Shown piece after piece: positions 1-6,291 of a stretch of 6,291 nt of DNA. The stretch covers positions 1-6,291 of the forward strand of contig JACCSM010000296.1 of the NCBI GenBank assembly GCA_013698525.1, given 5' to 3'. The notes below the pieces were generated by a model. That model was given only the letters and a program-made list of their open reading frames with translations. It had not been told where the DNA came from and ran no database searches. A program made the position numbers and the translations under genes. The DNA is from Rubrobacteraceae bacterium (GTDB lineage Bacteria; Actinomycetota; Rubrobacteria; Rubrobacterales; Rubrobacteraceae). Numbering within the stretch: position 1 is the first letter of the stretch; every line of letters starts with the position of its first letter.

Positions 1-1216
1 CCTGGGCGATGCGGAAGAGCGCCTGTTCGACTTCCAGAGGCACCCTACGCTCGCCCTGAACCCGAAAATCCGCCCGGATCTCGGCCCCCTCCGACCAGCG
101 TACGACGTACTCGCGTAGCGCCGTCGCTAGGCCCTTGCCTTCGAGGGCTGCCGGACGCATCTCCTGGATCAGGCCGTTGAGCTCTTTCTGGGCCTGGCGT
201 ACCAGCTCGTCGGCCTGGGAGAGGTGGGACTCGGCCGAGTCCGTGTCTTTCTCGATCAAGGCGCGGGCTGCGGCGATCTGGAGCGAGGTCGCGAAGACCT
301 GCTGTTTGACGGAGTCGTGCAGGTCACGAGCAAAGCGGTTGCGGGCTTCCAGCGTTGCAAGCTCTCCCCGCGCCTGGAGCAGGTTTTCGAGCTCGGCCGC
401 CATGCTGTTGAGCTCCCGCGAGAGCTGGCCGAGCTCGTCCCGCGATCGGTCTTTCGTCGTCACGGAGAAATCTCCCCTGCTCCACGACCTGGCCGCGCGG
501 GCGAGGCGTCCTATGCGACGGGTCAGACTCCAGGCGGTAAAGAAACCGAAGAGCGCGCCCAGGAAAGCGGCCGGTATCGTCAGGAAGATCGCGCTGATCC
601 CCACCGTGATAAGTAGCGGCGCTGTGAGATTCGGCAGCCCCAGCGTGCCAACAAGTACCCCGGCGACCCGGCCCTTCTTGCCCTCTATGGGCGTGACGGT
701 TACGACCTGGCCTCCAACGTTGGAAGAGAGTTGGCCTGAGTTCTCCTCGCCGTCGAACGCAGCGTTCACCAGCGGCTCGAGGCCGGAGATGCTCCCTGCG
801 TCGAACCGCTTGCCTTCGGGGAAGCCTTGCATCTCAGGGACGGAGGCCAGCAGGCGGCGCCTGTCGTCGACCACGAGGAGGGCGCCCTGGTCGGCGGTGT
901 AGTTGCCGAGGCTCGTGGGCGGCGGCGGGGGCCTGTCGCCCCCCCGAACGCCGGAATTATCAGCGAAGCCCACGAGCTCCTCTCGTATACCTTCGGCATT
1001 CGGCGGATTCTGGTTCAGTGGTCTCTCGAGGCGCGGCGCCACTTCGTCCCTGAAGTTCTGCACCACCAGCCTCGGCAAGAGATCAGAGTTCAGGAAGGCG
1101 ACCAGGGCACCGGCCAGTATCAACTCCAGCGCGAGCAGCGTTACCGCGGCCACGAGCGTATAGCTGAGCGTCAGCTTCCACCGCAACCGCCGGAGCGCGA
1201 AGATCTCACCCATCAT
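1..1216 (-). CDS. Sensor histidine kinase, NarL/LiaS-type (HisKA_3), N-terminal part, runs off the left edge
   Basis: The reading frame is open from an ATG at 1216 to base 1 (405 codons plus one base) with no stop, so the C-terminus lies outside. In order it shows a first membrane helix at about residues 17-41, an extracytoplasmic sensor region at about 43-198 with a PPPPP run at 96-100, a second membrane helix at about 200-229, a HAMP linker at about 229-282 and a HisKA_3 dimerisation domain at about 290-357. The motif RDLHDSVKQQ at 297-306 carries the predicted phosphoacceptor His300 (codon 317-319), and EMRPAALEG at 352-360 is typical of this subfamily. The HATPase domain would begin near residue 396 and is cut off. 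Such kinases autophosphorylate on His and pass phosphate to a NarL/LuxR-type regulator, which is not visible here. TGA and TAG stops lie in frame just upstream of tandem ATGs at 1216 and 1213; the ribosome binding site is weak (AGG, 8 nt spacer). The ligand is unknown. Confidence 0.93.
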   Translation of the reverse strand, partial: MMGEIFALRRLRWKLTLSYTLVAAVTLLALELILAGALVAFLNSDLLPRLVVQNFRDEVAPRLERPLNQNPPNAEGIREELVGFADNSGVRGGDRPPPPPTSLGNYTADQGALLVVDDRRRLLASVPEMQGFPEGKRFDAGSISGLEPLVNAAFDGEENSGQLSSNVGGQVVTVTPIEGKKGRVAGVLVGTLGLPNLTAPLLITVGISAIFLTIPAAFLGALFGFFTAWSLTRRIGRLARAARSWSRGDFSVTTKDRSRDELGQLSRELNSMAAELENLLQARGELATLEARNRFARDLHDSVKQQVFATSLQIAAARALIEKDTDSAESHLSQADELVRQAQKELNGLIQEMRPAALEGKGLATALREYVVRWSEGAEIRADFRVQGERRVPLEVEQALFRIAQ

Positions 1217-1271
1217 CGGACGTGCCTATTCTCATGACTCAGGCCAGTTTAGTACCGTGCGAGACACAGCG

Positions 1272-1287
1272 CATCCGCCCGCGGATG
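1272..1287. promoter_or_regulatory. 16-bp perfect dyad upstream of the histidine kinase, candidate operator
   Basis: Two 7-base arms, CATCCGC and GCGGATG, are perfectly inverted around a CC centre. A 2-base loop is too tight for an RNA hairpin, so a protein-binding dyad is the better reading. It lies 55-70 bases upstream of the kinase ATG. A -10-like TACTAA on the minus strand (1249-1254) would place its -35 position (1272-1277) inside the dyad. That promoter has no good -35 consensus, which would fit activator dependence. The role as an operator is inference. Confidence 0.35.
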
Positions 1288-1310
1288 TATCGAAGATCGT
1301 TCCCGAGGAT

Positions 1311-1341
1311 GAAAGGAGGGTTCGCTCCACGCGAACCCTCC
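1311..1341 (-). terminator. Rho-independent-type terminator after the ABC exporter operon
   Basis: On the minus strand a perfect 11-bp stem (GGAGGGTTCGC pairing with GCGAACCCTCC, arms at 1331-1341 and 1315-1325) closes a 5-base loop. It starts 17 bases after the permease stop codon and is followed by TTTC. The stem is strong and GC-rich; the T tract is short, as is often seen in high-GC actinobacteria. The position fits termination of the exporter transcript before the histidine kinase gene, which would then need its own promoter. Confidence 0.75.
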
Positions 1342-1357
1342 ATAAGATCGGCCGGCT

Positions 1358-4300
1358 CTACTCGTAGCGCAGGGCTTCGGCAGGATAGACCTTCGAGGCC
1401 TGGCTGGCCGGGAGGAAGGTGGTGAGCAGTGCGGCTACGTAGGAGAGGCCAACGATCACACCCAGGGTACCCCACGGCACCGTGTAACGGATACCGGAGA
1501 TCTGCTCCGCGAACGAGTCCACTATCCCAACGGAGAGCGCGGCGCCAAGAGCCACGCCGAGCCCTATGCCTAGCAGGGCTACGAAGGACGACTCTATAAG
1601 GAAAGCGAGCCGCACCTGTGCCCGCTGGAAGCCGAGGGCGCGGAGCATCCCGATCTGCTGCCTCCTCTCGACCACTGAGCGGGCCGCGATGACGCCGAGG
1701 GCCGCGATGCCGACGAGGAGCCCGAGTCCCATGAAGCCCATGAGCAGGTTGTTGAAGAGTCCCTGCGAGGCCGAGCCGTCTTCGATCTCCTGCTTTACTG
1801 CGACGGCCTGGAGGCCGTTCTGGGCGAATGCTTTCTCCAGGTCTTTCGCGGCCGCCCCCGAATCCACCCCGTCTTTCAACCTGAACTCGTAGCTCTGTGC
1901 CGGGACGGGAGATCCCGCGAAGTCGTCCACGGTCGCCCGCGAGGACGTCACGCCAGGTGCGAAGAACGCCGTGTCTTCGAGAACCCCGATCACGCGCAGG
2001 CTCCTCGTCTGGCCAGACTGTGGGTCCTCGACCTGTATGTAGATGTCGTCGGGAAGCGTAGGGTCGTCCCCGTAGAAGCCGGAGAGCTTTATCGTGGGAG
2101 CCCCGTCGCCGACTTCGAAGTTGGACCTGCTGGGTGCGAGATCCGACGAGATAACCGCAGTATTCTTCTCAGTCCGCAACGCGGTCCAAACTTCGTCCGC
2201 CGTGTCGTACTCGGGGACGGTGGACTTGAAGCCGTAGCCGACGTTCTTCGTGTAGCCACCGTCCACGCCCTGCAAGAATAGAGTTTCGGGCTTCCTGTCC
2301 GTTCCCTTCTGCTTCGCATCTGCGGAGATCCCAGTACGAGTGCCGACCGCAGTGAAGTCGCTTTCGTCTATATCCTGCGTGTCTTTCAGCGCCTCGTTCA
2401 TGTCCGGGATCGGGGCTGCGTAGCCGGCATCGGCGCGCACGTCGAAGCCGCCTGAGAGCCGGTCCGTATCCTCGAAGATGGAACTGAAGGCTGCGTTTAT
2501 AAAGCTCATGGTCACGATGGTAAAGACGACGAGGGAGAACATGGCGAGGGTCATGCCGGTACGGAAGCGGCTCTGCAGCGGATAGGATACGGCGGCCCTG
2601 AGGACGGGCGGCATCCCGCGCAGCCAGCCGAACAGGGCGACGACGGTGCCGAGCAGTAGATCGGAGTTGTAGATTATGACCCACACGCCGGCCAAGACGA
2701 TCATAACGCCCGAGATAAAGAAGAGGTCTATTCCTTCGGTCATCCCGCTCGGCGCGAACGAGACGGGCAGGAGCCAAAGCCCGAGCAAGAGCATCCCAGC
2801 CACCGTGAAGGAGATCCGCTCGGGCACGCGCAGCACGCGGGCCACGAGCGCAGCCCCGACGATGAGGAGCGAGAGCCCCAGCATGTAAAGGCCCATTTGC
2901 TCCGCCTGGAGTCCCTGCCAGACGAGGCCAGCCCCGGCGAGCGGGATCGCGAGCGCCAGGAGGACGCCCTTGACGCTGCGGCCATTGTTGTCGGGCTCGG
3001 GGATGTCGCGGATAGCCCTCACCACGTTCAGACGGCTCACCCGCCAGGAAGAGATCAGAACGACCGCGAACGTGAGCACCATGCCGAGGCAGAACGCTAT
3101 GACGACGTTCTCGGGGCTTGTGGCGAAGGAGATCTCGAAGCCTGATCCCGCGAACGCTTTGCCGATCACGCGCACCATCAGCCACCCGACCCCGACGCCG
3201 GCGACGCTGCCGAGGGCGCTCGCGAGCAGGGCGTAGAGCGCCCCTTCGAAGGCGAACATACGCATCAGGTGTCCCCTGCGCATCCCGACGGCGCGCGCTA
3301 TGCCGAGCTCGTGCTTGCGCTCCGCGGCGAGCATCACGAAGATCAGGAAGATCAAGAGCACGCCAGCCGCAACGGAGAACTGCCCGAAGAGCAAGAAGAT
3401 GCTAGTGAAGGTCTCCCCGCCTTCGTCAGCCTGATCTATGGCATCTTTCTTGACGGGCTCGGCCTTGAGGTCGTTCTCCTCGAGGAGTGGTTTGAGGTCG
3501 TCTGTGGTGGCGTCCGTGCCCGCGGCTCCCTCGACGGCCGGTCCCTTGTGGGTGATGAGGACGGAGTTGATCCTGCCCTCCTCCCCTACCCTCTCCTGCA
3601 GCCTCTGCAACGGCATGACCATCGAGGTCGAGGAGGCCGGATTGGCCCCGCTCTCGTAGACGCCAGCCACTGTCAGCTCCGAAGGCCGCGGAACGGGCAC
3701 GGCACCAGCTACCGCGGCAGCGTCCGGAGGCGCGTTCGGGGCGGCGGTCGTGCCTGACTTCTCGGCGAAGGTGGCCTGGATCTCATCCCCATTGCCAACG
3801 TCGAGGCCTTTCGCGGCGTCGGCGCTCAGGTAGACTTCGTCTTTGCCGAGATCTGAGGGTTTCAGCGTCTTGCCCGAAGCGGTCGTGAGCCTGTCGAATC
3901 CCTCCATAGAGCTTTCGTCCACGCCGAGCACGGACGTGCTCGGTTCGCTGAGGTCGCTGCCCTTGGCCGTTACCGGAACGGTCTCGCTGGCAGCGGGAGC
4001 CACGCCAGCGACGCGATCCTCGCCGGAGAGCCGGTCGCGAACCTCGCCTGCGATCTTCGCGTCGAAGTAGCTGGCGCGCTCGGAGCTTGTCGGCCCGAAC
4101 TGCTGTTGGCCTGAGGCGCCTGAGCCGTCGGCCTGTACCTGAACGTCGACCTGTCCCAGGTTCTCCAGCGCCTGGACGCGAAGGGAGTTGGTGAGGGTGT
4201 CTCCTGTGGTGAAAGAGGCGGAGAAAAGCATGGTCGCGAGCATCAGGCCGAGCACGACGAGGATGGTCTGGGCACGGCGGCGCGGCAGGTTGCGGGCCGC

Positions 4301-4420
4301 CATTCTGAAGGAGACGCGGTTGCGGAGGGCGGAGAGACCAAGGATCAGGGCCGCAGCGCCGAAGACGGCGAGGAGGACCCACATGAGCTGCTGCGTCGGG
4401 ACGCCGAAAAGTTCTTCCAT
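1358..4420 (-). CDS. ABC transporter permease with two FtsX-like domains (MacB/FtsX exporter class)
   Basis: This 1020-residue integral membrane protein is the transmembrane subunit of an ABC exporter. The N-terminus has a helix at about 12-30, then the family-typical stretch AARNLPRRRAQ at 41-51 leading into a second helix at about 52-70. A large extracytoplasmic domain (about 71-337, with an Ala/Pro-rich linker near 224-246) precedes the first FtsX domain at about 338-470. A central block of hydrophobic helices spans about 484-640, a second extracytoplasmic domain about 646-890, and the second FtsX domain about 891-1018. The two FtsX domains carry matching coupling-helix motifs, ERKHELGIARAVGM at 367-380 and ERRQQIGMLRALGF at 918-931. 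This internal duplication is known from large FtsX-type permeases that likely work without a second permease chain. The ATG at 4420 lies one base after the ATPase stop, with GGGGGAG (4425-4431) as ribosome binding site, so the two genes are translationally coupled. The stop is TAG. The substrate (lipoprotein, lipid, peptide or antibiotic) cannot be read from the sequence. Confidence 0.96.
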   Translation of the reverse strand: MEELFGVPTQQLMWVLLAVFGAAALILGLSALRNRVSFRMAARNLPRRRAQTILVVLGLMLATMLFSASFTTGDTLTNSLRVQALENLGQVDVQVQADGSGASGQQQFGPTSSERASYFDAKIAGEVRDRLSGEDRVAGVAPAASETVPVTAKGSDLSEPSTSVLGVDESSMEGFDRLTTASGKTLKPSDLGKDEVYLSADAAKGLDVGNGDEIQATFAEKSGTTAAPNAPPDAAAVAGAVPVPRPSELTVAGVYESGANPASSTSMVMPLQRLQERVGEEGRINSVLITHKGPAVEGAAGTDATTDDLKPLLEENDLKAEPVKKDAIDQADEGGETFTSIFLLFGQFSVAAGVLLIFLIFVMLAAERKHELGIARAVGMRRGHLMRMFAFEGALYALLASALGSVAGVGVGWLMVRVIGKAFAGSGFEISFATSPENVVIAFCLGMVLTFAVVLISSWRVSRLNVVRAIRDIPEPDNNGRSVKGVLLALAIPLAGAGLVWQGLQAEQMGLYMLGLSLLIVGAALVARVLRVPERISFTVAGMLLLGLWLLPVSFAPSGMTEGIDLFFISGVMIVLAGVWVIIYNSDLLLGTVVALFGWLRGMPPVLRAAVSYPLQSRFRTGMTLAMFSLVVFTIVTMSFINAAFSSIFEDTDRLSGGFDVRADAGYAAPIPDMNEALKDTQDIDESDFTAVGTRTGISADAKQKGTDRKPETLFLQGVDGGYTKNVGYGFKSTVPEYDTADEVWTALRTEKNTAVISSDLAPSRSNFEVGDGAPTIKLSGFYGDDPTLPDDIYIQVEDPQSGQTRSLRVIGVLEDTAFFAPGVTSSRATVDDFAGSPVPAQSYEFRLKDGVDSGAAAKDLEKAFAQNGLQAVAVKQEIEDGSASQGLFNNLLMGFMGLGLLVGIAALGVIAARSVVERRQQIGMLRALGFQRAQVRLAFLIESSFVALLGIGLGVALGAALSVGIVDSFAEQISGIRYTVPWGTLGVIVGLSYVAALLTTFLPASQASKVYPAEALRYE

Positions 4421-4421
4421 C

Positions 4422-5183
4422 TCACTCCCCCTTCCCGTTCGTCTCGTCGCTCGTGATGCGACCGTCGCGCATGCGGATCGTGCGATGCGCCCTGGCCGCG
4501 ACCGCGGGGTCGTGGGTGACCAGGACGAAGGTCTGCTGCTGACTCTCGTTCATCCTGACCAGGAGGTCCATGATCCCCTTCGAGGTCTCCGAGTCCAGTG
4601 CGCCGGTCGGCTCATCAGCCCAGACTATGGCGGGGTTGTTCACGAGCGAACGGGCGACGGTTATGCGCTGCTGCTGGCCACCGCTCATCTCGGCCGGACG
4701 TTTCCTGGCCTGATCCGCGAGCCCCACCATCTCGATGGCGTCCTGCGCCCATTGGCGGGCCTTTTTCGGCTTCTTGCCAGCGACCAGCAGCGGAAGCTCG
4801 ATGTTCTCGATCGCGGAGAGTACGGGGATCAGGTTGTAGGACTGGAAGATGAAGCCCATCCTTTCGGCCCGAAAGCGCGTCCGCCTCCTGTCTGACATGC
4901 CTCTTATGGACTCGCCCTCAACGTAGACATCGCCGTCGGAGAGGTCGTCGAGGCCGGAGAGGACGTTCAACAGCGTGGTCTTCCCACACCCCGAAGGCCC
5001 CATGATGGCGACCATCTCACCGCGCCTGACCCCGAGGTCGACCCCCCTGAGCGCCCGCACCCGCAGGCCACCGGCAGCGTACACCTTCTGGACGCCCGTG
5101 GCCACGATCATAAGCTCTGACACGGTCTCCTCCACCAAACTTCCTCCTCGCACCTTCGAAACCGACTCTCGTCCACCAAGCAC
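4422..5183 (-). CDS. ABC transporter ATP-binding protein, LolD/MacB family
   Basis: This is the nucleotide-binding subunit that powers the permease encoded next to it. All catalytic motifs are intact: Walker [10 protein letters not shown] at 62-70, Q-loop Gln114 in [10 protein letters not shown], signature MSGGQQQR at 166-173 (Met in place of the usual Leu), Walker B IVWADEP with Asp190 and Glu191, D-loop GALDS at 194-198, and H-loop His224 in LVTHD. The FQSYNLIP and ADEPTGALD forms are typical of the LolD/MacB/FtsE branch that pairs with FtsX-type permeases. From the GTG at 5183 it has 253 residues, about 20-25 more at the N-terminus than usual. GTG 5183 has GGAGGAGG (5189-5196) five bases upstream. 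GTG 5135 (residue 17) has an equally good GAGGAGG (5143-5149) seven bases upstream and gives a more typical length. ATG 5111 (residue 25) is a third option. The TGA stop is one base from the permease ATG. Confidence 0.96.
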   Translation of the reverse strand: MLGGRESVSKVRGGSLVEETVSELMIVATGVQKVYAAGGLRVRALRGVDLGVRRGEMVAIMGPSGCGKTTLLNVLSGLDDLSDGDVYVEGESIRGMSDRRRTRFRAERMGFIFQSYNLIPVLSAIENIELPLLVAGKKPKKARQWAQDAIEMVGLADQARKRPAEMSGGQQQRITVARSLVNNPAIVWADEPTGALDSETSKGIMDLLVRMNESQQQTFVLVTHDPAVAARAHRTIRMRDGRITSDETNGKGE

Positions 5184-5195
5184 GACTTCCTCCTC
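5126..5195. repeat. Imperfect direct repeat duplicating the ATPase ribosome-binding/start region
   Basis: The segments 5126-5149 and 5167-5195 align base for base over 24 positions with one substitution (C at 5130, G at 5171) and a 5-base insertion (GCACG, 5180-5184) in the right copy. On the minus strand each copy begins with GAGGAGGAAGT and contains TTGGTGGA. The candidate start GTG 5183 lies inside the insertion. The candidates TTG 5138 and GTG 5135 lie in the left copy. The copies are offset by a number of bases not divisible by three, so they fall in different frames. The origin by local duplication is inference. Confidence 0.7.
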
Positions 5196-5292
5196 CGCCG
5201 ACTACACACTACGCAGTAACGATAGGCTGGTTGCTCCAGACACACATCGGACTCAGGGTTGAAGTGGTCTAGGTCTACGGACGGAGCTTTCC
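5196..5292. promoter_or_regulatory. Divergent intergenic region between the ABC exporter operon and the HipA-like kinase operon
   Basis: These 97 bases separate two operons facing away from each other, so promoters for both should lie here or just inside the first codons. I see no clear -35/-10 pair on either strand. Short direct repeats are present: ACTAC twice at 5201-5212, and GGTCT twice at 5266-5275. GGAG at 5283-5286 is the likely ribosome binding site for the plus-strand gene. The regulatory role follows from position, not from a recognised motif. Confidence 0.4.
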
Positions 5293-6144
5293 TTGTCCGT
5301 TGTGGAAGGGATAGGCGGGTGCGACAATGGCGCGGCTATTCGACCATTGGACCATGACTTGCTCCGCACCGTGACCGCCACACGATACGTAACGCCCTTG
5401 CGTGAGGGGGGGTCGCTGCCGGCGATCGTCGAGGCTGACGACTTAGGGACCTACGTCCTCAAGTTCCGCGGGGCTGGGCAGGGCCGCAAGGCGCTGGTGG
5501 CCGAGCTCGTGGCGGGTGAGATCGCCCGCCGCCTGGATCTCCTCGTGCCAGAGGTCGTGCTCGCCTGCCTCGCGCCCGAGTTGGGCCGCTCGGAACCGGA
5601 CCCCGAGATACAGGACCTACTGAAAAGGAGCGCGGGCCTGAACCTGGCGCTGGACTATCTGCCTGGCTCTCTTGGCTTCGACCCGCTCGTAGGGCCGCCG
5701 GATTCCGGCCTCGCGTCGCGCATCGTCTGGTTCGACGCCCTCGTGACCAACGTGGACCGCACCCCGCGCAACACGAACCTCCTAATCTGGCACGATCGTC
5801 TCTGGCTTATAGACCACGGGGCGTCGCTGTACTTCCACCACAACTGGCCTGCGAGGGACAGGACGGCCCTGCAAGCCGCGAGCCGGCGCCCCTTCGCCGC
5901 TGTCGGGGACCACGTCCTGCTCCCCTTCGCAAGGTCTATCCTCGAAGCAGACGCGGCGTTGGCGTCGCGTCTCACCCCTGATGTATTGCGCGCCGTCATA
6001 GACTTGATCCCCGCGGAGTGGCTCGCCGACGAGCCAGGCTTCGCGAGCGCCGACGAGGTACGCTCCGCCTACGTCGCCTATCTGAGTACCCGCTTGCGGG
6101 AGCCGAGGGCGTGGGTAAGTGCGCTGGAGGAGGCCGTGGAATGA
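5293..6144 (+). CDS. HipA-like kinase family protein, upstream partner of a DUF3037 protein
   Basis: The protein resembles the short HipA-like (HipA_2-type) kinases with the PI3/4-kinase-like fold seen in HipA. Lys57 in YVLKFRGAGQG (54-64) is the likely ATP-binding lysine before a glycine-rich loop, and Glu71 may pair with it. NVDRTPRNTNLL at 153-164 is the catalytic loop, with Asp155 as the likely base and Asn160/Asn162 as metal ligands. LIDHG at 172-176 provides the metal-binding Asp174, equivalent to the DFG motif. At 283 residues it is much shorter than E. coli HipA (about 440). Its substrate is unknown, and there is no HipB-like helix-turn-helix gene in the window. TTG 5293 is chosen because GGAG (5283-5286) sits six bases upstream and a stop lies in frame at 5260. 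Conserved-looking sequence begins only near residue 24, so TTG 5359 or GTG 5371 are alternatives. The stop overlaps the next start codon as ATGA. Confidence 0.88.
   Translation: MSVVEGIGGCDNGAAIRPLDHDLLRTVTATRYVTPLREGGSLPAIVEADDLGTYVLKFRGAGQGRKALVAELVAGEIARRLDLLVPEVVLACLAPELGRSEPDPEIQDLLKRSAGLNLALDYLPGSLGFDPLVGPPDSGLASRIVWFDALVTNVDRTPRNTNLLIWHDRLWLIDHGASLYFHHNWPARDRTALQAASRRPFAAVGDHVLLPFARSILEADAALASRLTPDVLRAVIDLIPAEWLADEPGFASADEVRSAYVAYLSTRLREPRAWVSALEEAVE
6126..6133 (+). promoter_or_regulatory. Strong ribosome binding site for the DUF3037 gene inside the kinase gene
   Basis: GGAGGAGG lies within the last codons of the HipA-like kinase gene, seven bases before the ATG at 6141. Together with the ATGA overlap it fixes the start of the downstream gene and suggests coupled translation. 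Confidence 0.8.
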
Positions 6145-6291
6145 GCCTTTTCGAGTACGCACTTCTGCGCGTGGTGCCGCGTGTCGAGCGCGGGGAGTTC
6201 ATAAACGCTGGGGTGGTGCTCTACTGCCAGGACGCGAAGTTCCTCGACGCGCGAGTCCACCTCGACCCGGAACGCCTGCGGGCGCTCGACC
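6141..6291 (+). CDS. DUF3037 family protein, N-terminal part, runs off the right edge
   Basis: Fifty codons are visible before the window ends. The N-terminus, FEYALLRVVPRVERGEF at residues 4-20 followed by INAGVVLYC at 21-29, matches my recollection of the DUF3037 family, whose members start with this Tyr-Ala-Leu-Leu-Arg strand and an E-x-x-N-x-G-V-V motif. The family has no established biochemical function. The ATG at 6141 overlaps the stop codon of the HipA-like kinase gene by four bases (ATGA) and has a strong ribosome binding site, so the two proteins are probably made together and may act in one complex or pathway. That coupling is seen; the functional partnership is inference supported by the known habit of these two families to be neighbours. 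DUF3037 proteins are small (roughly 110-130 residues from memory), so about 60% is missing. Confidence 0.85.
   Translation, partial: MSLFEYALLRVVPRVERGEFINAGVVLYCQDAKFLDARVHLDPERLRALD

Noticed and set aside
135..902. 255-codon open frame on the plus strand
   Set aside because: It lies antisense to the histidine kinase, whose minus-strand frame has clear TM, HAMP and HisKA_3 features. The plus-strand translation is Ser/Arg-rich with no recognisable domain; long antisense frames are common in high-GC DNA.
1239..1475. 78-codon minus-strand frame covering the permease end and the intergenic gap
   Set aside because: It overlaps the permease C-terminus out of frame and reads through the terminator hairpin, so it is very unlikely to be a gene.
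2169..3185. 338-codon open frame on the minus strand inside the permease gene
   Set aside because: It is an out-of-frame, Arg-rich shadow of the permease, whose own frame is continuous and encodes clear membrane helices and FtsX domains.
3269..3757. 162-codon plus-strand frame opposite the permease
   Set aside because: Antisense shadow of a well-supported gene, with no domain and no convincing ribosome binding site.
4188..4895. 235-codon plus-strand frame spanning the ATPase/permease junction
   Set aside because: It runs antisense across two genes with intact ABC motifs; its translation shows no recognisable family.
5231..5264. TTGCTC and TTGAAG as -35 boxes for the HipA-like kinase promoter
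   Set aside because: Neither has a -10-like hexamer at 16-18 bases downstream, so no promoter is called.
5782..6162. 126-codon minus-strand frame opposite the HipA-like kinase
   Set aside because: The plus-strand frame carries the kinase catalytic motifs; the antisense frame is low-complexity and unlike any family I recognise.

Overview
The window looks like chromosomal DNA from a high-GC Gram-positive bacterium, plausibly an actinobacterium of the Rubrobacter type. The basis is the GC-rich sequence, GC-biased third positions with AGG and ATA codons still in use, GTG/TTG start codons behind strong purine-rich ribosome binding sites, and the families present. The taxonomic call is inference and only moderately secure. 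Coding density is high, and there are no RNA genes, insertion sequences or CRISPR arrays.

Left part (1-1216, minus strand): the N-terminal 405 codons of a membrane sensor histidine kinase of the NarL/LiaS type (HisKA_3 dimerisation domain). It runs off the left edge, so its ATPase domain and any response regulator lie outside. A 140-bp gap (1217-1357) separates it from the next gene. The gap holds a perfect 11-bp-stem hairpin, read as the terminator of the exporter operon, and a perfect 16-bp dyad, read as a possible operator for the kinase gene.

Middle part (1358-5183, minus strand): a two-gene ABC exporter operon of the MacB/FtsX class. A LolD/MacB-type ATPase (4422-5183) is followed after one base by a 1020-residue permease carrying two FtsX-like membrane domains and two large extracytoplasmic domains. 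The ATPase start region contains an imperfect direct duplication of its ribosome binding site, which leaves the start codon ambiguous.

Right part (about 5293-6291, plus strand, divergent from the exporter): a HipA-like kinase of about 283 residues, overlapping by ATGA the start of a DUF3037-family protein that runs off the right edge. This translationally coupled pair has no HipB-type antitoxin in the window and is the least understood module here.

The exporter probably moves a lipid, lipoprotein, peptide or antibiotic across or out of the membrane, and the adjacent sensor kinase may respond to envelope stress. Any functional link to the divergent kinase/DUF3037 pair is not shown by the sequence.
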